A stretch of DNA of 8,131 bases, from contig JAJXYW010000243.1 of NCBI GenBank assembly GCA_021780415.1, positions 1-8,131 of the forward strand, given 5' to 3'. Under the pieces are notes generated by a model. That model searched no databases. It was not told the DNA's origin and saw nothing but the letters and a program-made list of their open reading frames with translations. The translations under genes and the position numbers were made by a program. This document shows positions 1 through 4,826 of this stretch, piece by piece (position 1 is the stretch's first letter; every line of letters starts with the position of its first letter). The stretch is from Acidobacteriota bacterium (lineage in GTDB: Bacteria > Acidobacteriota > Terriglobia > Terriglobales > Acidobacteriaceae).

Positions 1-2
1 TC

Positions 3-230
3 CGCTGTCTCGAGGAGGGCGTGCTGCAATCGGTGGCGGATGCGAACATCGGATCGGTGATGGGGATCGGTGCGCCGCCGTGGACCGGCGGGACGCTGCA
101 GTACGTCAACTACGTCGGGCCTCGTGCTTTTGTCGAGTGCGCGCGCCAGCTTGCCGCTCGCCATGGCGCCCGTTTCCAGCCCCCGAAGATGCTCCTGGAC
201 ATGGCCGACCGCGGCGAGACGTTCCAGTAG
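3..230 (+). CDS. 3-hydroxyacyl-CoA dehydrogenase (FadB/FadJ-type), C-terminal end, partial
   Basis: Last 75 residues of a gene that begins before the window. The reading frame opens RCLEEGV and contains ADANIGSVMGIGAPPWTGG, YVNYVG, FVECARQLA and RFQPP, ending in a MADRGETFQ tail. This is the signature of the second C-terminal 3HCDH domain of fused enoyl-CoA hydratase/3-hydroxyacyl-CoA dehydrogenase proteins. These cytoplasmic enzymes carry out the hydration and NAD-dependent oxidation steps of fatty-acid beta-oxidation. Catalytic residues of the hydratase and NAD domains lie outside the window. The TAG stop (228-230) shares its last two bases with the edge of the repeat element at 229, so the element probably supplied the present stop and may have removed a few terminal residues. 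The family is clear; assignment to fadB, fadJ or a relative is not possible from this fragment. Confidence 0.88.
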   Translation, partial: RCLEEGVLQSVADANIGSVMGIGAPPWTGGTLQYVNYVGPRAFVECARQLAARHGARFQPPKMLLDMADRGETFQ

Positions 231-529
231 GATCGGTACCAGCTCCGGCGAGGTTGACGGAGTAGGAGTCGCCCGGCAGCTCGGCGGCAAGAACCCCGAG
301 GTGCCACGTGCGCCGAGAGCCCTGGTCGGCCACTTGATCTGTGCCGCCCTGTCGCGCTCCGCCGTGAGACGCCGGCGGGAGCGGGGAGGCCAGCGGACGT
401 TTGAGCGCGCCGCGTCCGGATGGCTCATGCTGCTTCTCGACATCGGCCGCGCACGCGGTGAGGTACCGAGATAGCGGATTGGCGTTTGTCAGCTTCGCCG
501 GACCCGACACATATCCTAGTACCTATCCC
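229..529 (+). repeat. Repeat element copy 1, about 300 bp, with terminal inverted repeats (MITE-like)
   Basis: This segment matches 1798-2102 in the same orientation over nearly its whole length. Shared blocks include GGAGTCGCCCGGCAG, AAGAACCCCGAGGTGCCA, CGCCGAGAGCCCTGG, GCCGCCCTGTCGCGCTC, GCCGTGAGACGCCGGCG and CGCACGCGGTGAGGTACC, separated by diverged stretches and small indels. By eye the copies are about 80% identical. The left end (229-258, AGGATCGGTACCAG then CTCCGGCGAGGTTGAC) is an imperfect inverted match of the right end (488-529). Relative to copy 2, the left end lacks six bases (TACCAG). No convincing protein or transposase is encoded, so a non-autonomous mobile element is the best reading. 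A structured RNA or a REP/IS200-related relic is an alternative. I see no clear target-site duplication. Confidence 0.75.
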
Positions 530-557
530 ACGCCGCACAATTTCGCTACTGGCGTAC

Positions 558-1445
558 CTATTGGGATGGCCCGAGCATATACGTCAAACCCGTACGCAGC
601 ATGAAACGGTCGCTGACGTTGGAAAGGCCAAACGCGGGTTCAAGACGCAGCGACCAGCCGGAGGAAATGAGATATGTGAAAACGGCACCAAGGTAGTGCT
701 GCTGGGCGTTCCAGTCGAGGCCGAAGCGATCCTCGGTCCCCAGTGCTCCGGCCATCTCCACGCCGTAGCCCACGCGGCTCAGGGAGAGCGCCGGAGGCGG
801 AGCCATCCCGACCATCCCTGCCATCGACCCGCTCATCCACGACGGCTTGACAAACAGGCCCAACGCGTACCCGTACGCGCTGCCATAGGGGGCTTGGAGC
901 GCTGTCTCTCTGATGAGATTGAAGGTAGCGTTCAGCCGATCCCAGTCGTGATAGACAATCACCCGCTGTTCGAACGTGCGGGCCCGGGTATGGCGGGCGA
1001 GCGCCAGCGGCTCGGTCAGGTCTTCGCCGCCAAAACCAGAAACCTCCATCTTGTACAGAGCCGCCCCGTTGAGATCTTCGTATTCGCCGTACAGGGTCAG
1101 GTTCAGCCAGCGGTCGTCGCGAAAGAGATGGAAATAGGCGCCGTAGCGCATGCCGCCGTAGGTGGCGGGCAGGCCGGCAATCTTCTGACCCTCGGCCATG
1201 ACGCCCACCGTCAAGCGCGAGGTGAGGCCGTACTCGACCATGAGCATCCCGGTGTAGAAATCGTTGCCGTAGCGCGCCGATTGATAATCTTGCAGACTCA
1301 TCAACATCAAGGAGTGGCCTGCAAGCGGGTAATTGATCGCGGTGAAGTAGGGGTTCATGTTCATCTGCGCCCGCGCCAGGCCCGGCAGCGTCGCCCACAG
1401 GACGCCGGCGAGGAGGAGTCCTTTGCAGTGCGAGGTCGTCGTCAT
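558..1445 (-). CDS. Methionine-rich outer-membrane beta-barrel-like protein, function unknown
   Basis: A 295-aa protein. Residues 1-26 are a Sec signal peptide: a short polar start, the hydrophobic stretch GLLLAGVLWATLPGL, then ARA before the likely cleavage site at Q27. The mature part is rich in aromatic/glycine alternating segments typical of beta strands (for example around 66-85, 95-122, 250-262 and 265-292) and should fold as an outer-membrane barrel. Methionines cluster at 28-30, 47-49, 67-69 and 204-214 (WMSGSMAGMVGMA), a pattern seen in copper- or silver-handling proteins, so a metal link is possible but inferred. It is broadly like poorly characterised transporter/MetA-pathway-type barrel families. 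The ATG is preceded by AAGGTG at a good distance. A 29-codon ORF ends four bases upstream and could be translationally coupled. The gene lies between the two repeat copies. Confidence 0.75.
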   Translation of the reverse strand: MTTTSHCKGLLLAGVLWATLPGLARAQMNMNPYFTAINYPLAGHSLMLMSLQDYQSARYGNDFYTGMLMVEYGLTSRLTVGVMAEGQKIAGLPATYGGMRYGAYFHLFRDDRWLNLTLYGEYEDLNGAALYKMEVSGFGGEDLTEPLALARHTRARTFEQRVIVYHDWDRLNATFNLIRETALQAPYGSAYGYALGLFVKPSWMSGSMAGMVGMAPPPALSLSRVGYGVEMAGALGTEDRFGLDWNAQQHYLGAVFTYLISSGWSLRLEPAFGLSNVSDRFMLRTGLTYMLGPSQ

Positions 1446-1449
1446 GGGT

Positions 1450-1539
1450 TCACCTTCTTGAACCTACGGTGTCGCGTTCCGCAGTTGCAGCGCGCGGCCG
1501 ACCTCCACAGTTGCCGGGCACATCGGGGGTCGTAGGCAT
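1450..1539 (-). CDS. Possible 29-aa small ORF / leader peptide before the outer-membrane gene
   Basis: The reading frame begins ATG at 1539 and encodes MPTTPDVPGNCGGRPRAATA followed by ERDTVGSRR, then TGA. A near-consensus Shine-Dalgarno GAGGAG (1552-1547) sits seven bases before the ATG, better than most in the window. The stop is four bases from the ATG of the outer-membrane protein gene, and the last codons overlap that gene's own ribosome binding site, so translation of the small ORF could feed or gate it. The peptide resembles nothing I recognise. It may be a regulatory leader, or the surviving start of a gene lost by deletion when the neighbouring nucleotidyltransferase was truncated. 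Confidence 0.4.
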   Translation of the reverse strand: MPTTPDVPGNCGGRPRAATAERDTVGSRR

Positions 1540-1585
1540 GGTCACTCTCCTCTCGGGGACTGGGAGGTCCGGTACGTGCGTTCCT

Positions 1586-1735
1586 GACACCGATTTCGAC
1601 AACCACGTCGATGTCGCTCCTCGCCGCGTCGAACTCGTCGGTCGTGGCCGAGCCGAACGCGGCCAGCCGTCGCACGCGACGGGGTCGTGCGATCGCACGG
1701 AGCTGGTCCGCGTTCTCACCGATCAGGTCTGTCAT
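1586..1735 (-). pseudogene. MNT-type nucleotidyltransferase, N-terminal fragment
   Basis: The first ~50 residues from the ATG at 1735 (MTDLI, then VRRLAAFGSATTDEFDAARSDIDVVVEI in the middle) show the nucleotidyltransferase-fold signature: GSA (28-30) and SDIDVVVE (40-47), with the two metal-binding aspartates D41 and D43. Minimal nucleotidyltransferases of this kind are usually ~100 aa or longer. They commonly pair with HEPN proteins in toxin-antitoxin modules, where MntA AMPylates the HEPN toxin. After VVVEIGV the frame stays open to 1442, but the residues (RNARTGPPSPREESD and onward) no longer resemble the family, and the same DNA carries the 29-codon ORF. I read it as a 3'-truncated relic. 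An in-frame ATG at 1759 would add eight residues; neither start has a strong ribosome binding site. No HEPN partner follows directly. Confidence 0.6.
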
Positions 1736-1797
1736 CGCGCCTGGTCTCGCCGAAAGCATATCACCACGGGACGACCCGGAGCGGCCGAGGCTCCATC

Positions 1798-2102
1798 AGG
1801 ATCGGTACCAGTACCAGGTCCGGCGAAGTTGCCGAAGCAGGAGTCGCCCGGCAGGTCGGCGGGAAGAACCCCGAGGTGCCAGGTACGCCGAGAGCCCTGG
1901 TTGGCCACCCGATCTGCGCCGCCCTGTCGCGCTCGGCCGTGAGACGCCGGCGAGCGGGGAGCTCAGCGGAGGTTTGATCGCGCTGCGGCGGGATGGCTCT
2001 TGCCGGACCTCGAGATCGGCTGCGCACGCGGTGAGGTACCCGGATAAAGGACCGGCGTTTGTCAACCTCGCCGGACCTGGCACCTTTCCTGGTATCTTTC
2101 CT
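1798..2102 (+). repeat. Repeat element copy 2, about 305 bp, with terminal inverted repeats (MITE-like)
   Basis: Second copy of the element at 229-529, direct orientation. It preserves its ends better. The left arm (1798-1831) reads AGGATCGGTACCAG, TACCAGGTCCGGCG, AAGTTG. The reverse complement of the right arm (2063-2102) reads AGGAAAGATACCAG, GAAAGGTGCCAGGTCCGGCG, AGGTTG. Each arm therefore holds two tandem xGGTxCCAG-like modules followed by a conserved GTCCGGCGArGTTG core. A third GGTACC occurs inside at 2035-2040, matched by 462-467 in copy 1. No transposase is encoded. An N-terminal extension of the nuclease gene frame (from 1611) reads through this element but is not a real coding region. 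It lies about 140 bp upstream of the promoter of the HsdR_N-type gene and could influence that gene's expression. Confidence 0.75.
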
Positions 2103-2239
2103 ACACGGCAGGCCGCTGGTCGTGGAGGGTCTCCAGTGGACTGGAGCTGTCGGTCGCCTGCGGGCCACGCGGTTACCGCGCTTACGCTGCGGAGGCGCGC
2201 TGCAAACCGCGGCAACCGTGTGCCTGTGACCTATCTGAG
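2103..2239. other. Intergenic segment with two interrupted palindromes
   Basis: Short non-coding stretch between repeat copy 2 and the promoter of the nuclease gene. It holds CTCCAGT-GG-ACTGGAG (2131-2146), a perfect 7-bp inverted repeat around two bases, and CGCGGT-T-ACCGCG (2168-2180), a perfect 6-bp one. The geometry suits a dimeric DNA-binding protein more than an RNA hairpin. Both lie 60-110 bp upstream of the -35 box, so activation or boundary binding is likelier than direct promoter occlusion. This is inference from symmetry alone. Confidence 0.3.
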
Positions 2240-2268
2240 TTGTCGCAACGGCGCGTCGTGGTTAGAAT
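2240..2268 (+). promoter_or_regulatory. Sigma70-like promoter, probably giving a leaderless mRNA
   Basis: TTGTCG (2240-2245) and TAGAAT (2263-2268) are separated by exactly 17 bases. Each box has at most two mismatches to the housekeeping consensus. Transcription would begin around 2274-2278, on or next to the ATG at 2277. No Shine-Dalgarno sequence precedes that ATG, which fits a leaderless transcript of the HsdR_N-type nuclease gene. Confidence 0.5.
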
Positions 2269-2276
2269 GCCGAGCT

Positions 2277-3395
2277 ATGACGGAACCTGTAGAACGTTCG
2301 GCCTTGGAGAACGCGATAGGGGATGTTGCATCCCGCCTTCGTGAAGGGCAGTTCCCAAATGAGCAGGCGGTGTCACAGGCCATTGTGCTTCGTGTGCTCA
2401 GGGAGCTGGGGTGGGACACGAACGACCCCACAGCCGTCTGGCCGGAGTTCCAGACGGGCGAAGGCCGCGCGGACTTCGCGCTGTGCCATCCGCCATCAAA
2501 GCCAGCCGGGTTCATCGAGGTGAAGGCGCCTGGCAAGGCCGAGGATGGCGTCCGACAGGCCCTCGAGTACGCGTTCCACACCGGTGTGCCGTTCATCATC
2601 CTGACGGACGGCCGAATCTGGAGCTTCTATTTGCCGGTCGAGAGAGGCAGCTATGAGGAGCGGCGAGTGTACAAACTGGATCTCCTCGAGAGGACTGTGC
2701 GAGAGGCAGCAGAGACACTGCAGCGCTATCTGACTCGTGAACGTATTGCCTCGGGTGCGGCGATGAAGGCTGCCAAGGAAGACCACGAGAGTCGGAGTCG
2801 CCGGGCCCAGGCGCAGGTTGCGATACCGGCCGTGTGGCGGGAGCTTGTAACGAAGGGGAATGAAGAACTGGTCGCACTGGTGGCTGATGCTGTGGAGTCG
2901 AAGGCCGGGGTACGCCCGGACGACGACGTTGTCGCGGAGTTCCTAGCGACAATGGGGGGCCAGGTTGGCCCAGTAGTGCTTGCAGCGCCCCGGCAGCCCG
3001 CGCCGGAGGCCGCACCAAAACGCACAAGCACGGCCAGTGTCTCGGGCGATGCCCCCCGCCGCGGGCAGCTCGAGATCAAGGGCAAGTCCTACTCTTACAA
3101 CAACGCCCAGACCGCAATGGCCATCGTGCTTCGGCAGTTGGCAAAGGGCGATCCAACGTTCCTCGCTCGATGCGCCCAGCACCCGGACGCACAGGGGAAG
3201 AAGCGCCGCTACATCGCTCGGAGTGTCGAGGAGCTCTATCCTGGCAAGCCCAACCTGCATGGCTGCTGCGAGAAGTTGCCGGGAGGCTGGCTCGTGGCGA
3301 CGAACCTCAACAACCCCCTGAAGATGACGATCATCAGGCTGGCGACTCAGATCGCGGGCTTATCGTTTGGGCGGGATGTCGTTGTACAGCTCTGA
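2277..3395 (+). CDS. Stand-alone HsdR N-terminal-type PD-(D/E)xK nuclease with extra C-terminal domain
   Basis: A 372-aa cytoplasmic protein. Residues 20-135 form the HsdR N-terminal nuclease fold: NEQAVSQAIVLRVLRELGWD with E29, WPEFQTGEGRADFAL with D66, and FIEVKAPGK with E81 and K83 as the ExK, then ALEYAFHTGVPFIILTDGRIWSFY. These match the catalytic E-D-ExK set of type I restriction nuclease domains (HSDR_N_2-like). A helical middle (135-225) and an Ala/Pro-rich linker (235-260) lead to a ~110-residue C-terminal module (YSYNNAQTAMAIVLRQLA, GKKRRYIARSVEELYPG, LPGGWLVATNLNNPLK). I recall similar modules at the ends of other small restriction-like proteins but cannot name this one. No helicase motifs are present, so it is not a full HsdR. 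The ATG at 2277 is chosen because homology begins there and a promoter abuts it; the upstream open frame crosses the repeat. It is convergent with hsdS. It could be an accessory nuclease, a methylation-dependent restrictase or a regulator. Confidence 0.8.
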   Translation: MTEPVERSALENAIGDVASRLREGQFPNEQAVSQAIVLRVLRELGWDTNDPTAVWPEFQTGEGRADFALCHPPSKPAGFIEVKAPGKAEDGVRQALEYAFHTGVPFIILTDGRIWSFYLPVERGSYEERRVYKLDLLERTVREAAETLQRYLTRERIASGAAMKAAKEDHESRSRRAQAQVAIPAVWRELVTKGNEELVALVADAVESKAGVRPDDDVVAEFLATMGGQVGPVVLAAPRQPAPEAAPKRTSTASVSGDAPRRGQLEIKGKSYSYNNAQTAMAIVLRQLAKGDPTFLARCAQHPDAQGKKRRYIARSVEELYPGKPNLHGCCEKLPGGWLVATNLNNPLKMTIIRLATQIAGLSFGRDVVVQL

Positions 3396-3399
3396 TCCG

Positions 3400-3423
3400 C
3401 GCTCATTTCCGCCATCCTGAGCG
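3400..3423. terminator. Weak hairpin between convergent genes
   Basis: CGCTCA (3400-3405) and TGAGCG (3418-3423) are perfect inverted repeats around a 12-base loop in the 57-bp gap between the two convergent stop codons. There is no T-tract on either side and the stem is only six pairs, so it is a poor intrinsic terminator. Its position is the only other support. Confidence 0.25.
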
Positions 3424-3452
3424 AGAGCCAGTTGTCGGTTTGTGATTCCCGA

Positions 3453-4826
3453 TTACTGGCTCTTGGGGACCGTCTTCGTGCCGAGGAGGTACGCCTCCAT
3501 GTCGGCGGCGACCTGAGCTGAGAGCGCGCGGGCGGTTTCACGCTCGCGGGCGATGCGGGCGCGGGCGGCGGCCACCTTCTTCATGATCTGACGCTGCACG
3601 GCCAGGGGCGGGAGGGGAAGTTGAAGGGAGCGGAGTTCCTGGGCGTTGATGTTGTTCTGCATGATCTGCCGGCTGATCGCATCGACTTGTTGCCGGCCTA
3701 TTACGGAATTGATGAAGTACGCGACGAAATCTGGGTCAGCTCGCTCCACCGAGGTCCGCAATCGGATCAGGTACGAGGCGAATACGTAGGGATCGCTCTC
3801 GCGGAAAACGGCGCAGGTGCCGACAAGGCCGCGGCTGCCGCTGGTTCTGATGATGAGGATGTCACCTGCTGCAAGGCGAAGCCTGGCCAGTGTCTTCTGC
3901 GGAAGCGGGATGTGCTTCAAATCTGTGATGTCGAGTTCGCCATCCTTGATGTTGCTGATTCGCAGCACCGGCACGCCCTCGCGGTGGGTGTTGGCCTTCT
4001 CGCTGGTGCCGTACTGGACGAGTTCGAGGATGGAACCGAGCGGCACGACGGGGTAGCGGCCGCGGGTGAGGTCCATGCCTGTGAGAGCGGTTTGGTTGTA
4101 ACTGACGCTCCAACGAAGAAAATCGGTCCAGTGAACGGCGAAGGCCCTGGGCGCAGGACCGCTCGTGGGGGCGCGCAGGCCGAGTTCCGCGAGGAAGCCG
4201 GCGTTTGTCTCGACGTCGATCTGCCGGCAGCATTCCTCGGCGGCGGTGATGGCGGTCTGCACCTTGCGCCACTTAGCAAGAATCGCGCGCTGGGTGGTAA
4301 GCGGCATTACGGGGATCGGAATGTCCAGCAGGTTGTGGACGAACAACCTCTGCTTCACTGCGCCAACACGATGGCAGGCAATCTGTTCTCGGAAATACGA
4401 GGTTTGCAGCAGGATCTCGACGAAGGGCGGTAGCAGTTCTCCCCTCAAGCGCCACACCTGGTATTCAGGACTTGTGATGGCGTCCTCTGGCACGTCGGGA
4501 ACGCAACCGAGCGAACCGACGTTGGCGCGCGTGGGATTGTGGAAGAACCAGTCCTTTCGGATCCGCTTATAGGGGGCGTTGAAGGTGTCGCCGCGCTGGC
4601 GATGGCTGAACACGACGCCCTGTTCGTTGTTGACGCCGTACACCGGCCACTCCGCCTCCGGCCTGTCCCAAGGACGCACCAGTTCTGTTGCTTCTTCGGC
4701 GAAATCTCCGAGTGGTCGGAAATGCGGATGCGCCAACCGGAACGTTGCGGCTCGCGCGGTCTTCAAGTCCCATCGCGGAAGATCGCGCCAGCTCACTACA
4801 ATGTGGTGTGTGGCGAGCGAGGTCAT
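3453..4826 (-). CDS. hsdS: Restriction-modification specificity subunit HsdS
   Basis: A 457-aa two-domain S subunit. TRD1 spans about residues 20-175. It is followed by the first conserved helical region (PVMPLTTQRAILAKWRKVQ, 172-205). TRD2 spans about 235-403, with GDILIIRTSG (321-330), FASYLIRLR (349-357) and NNINAQELRSLQLPLPP (391-407). The second conserved helix is 408-445. The two TRDs look unlike each other, so the target should be asymmetric and bipartite, with the helices setting the gap. HsdS binds the methyltransferase subunit and carries DNA sequence recognition. The ATG at 4826 is chosen because it overlaps the upstream stop as ATGA and has AAGG six bases before it. A longer open frame to 4889 lies inside the upstream gene and is not needed. 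It is the last gene of the operon, 57 bp from the convergent nuclease gene. Confidence 0.9.
   Translation of the reverse strand: MTSLATHHIVVSWRDLPRWDLKTARAATFRLAHPHFRPLGDFAEEATELVRPWDRPEAEWPVYGVNNEQGVVFSHRQRGDTFNAPYKRIRKDWFFHNPTRANVGSLGCVPDVPEDAITSPEYQVWRLRGELLPPFVEILLQTSYFREQIACHRVGAVKQRLFVHNLLDIPIPVMPLTTQRAILAKWRKVQTAITAAEECCRQIDVETNAGFLAELGLRAPTSGPAPRAFAVHWTDFLRWSVSYNQTALTGMDLTRGRYPVVPLGSILELVQYGTSEKANTHREGVPVLRISNIKDGELDITDLKHIPLPQKTLARLRLAAGDILIIRTSGSRGLVGTCAVFRESDPYVFASYLIRLRTSVERADPDFVAYFINSVIGRQQVDAISRQIMQNNINAQELRSLQLPLPPLAVQRQIMKKVAAARARIARERETARALSAQVAADMEAYLLGTKTVPKSQ

Noticed and set aside
229..529. Target-site duplication flanking the repeat copies
   Set aside because: The bases next to both ends of both copies were compared and no matching direct repeat is evident.
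486..1535. 349-codon open frame on the plus strand
   Set aside because: It is antisense to the outer-membrane protein gene, starts inside repeat copy 1, and shows no domain or signal.
1611..2276. Extra 222 N-terminal residues for the HsdR_N-type nuclease
   Set aside because: This stretch runs antisense through the nucleotidyltransferase relic and through repeat copy 2. Homology starts at 2277, where a promoter also sits.
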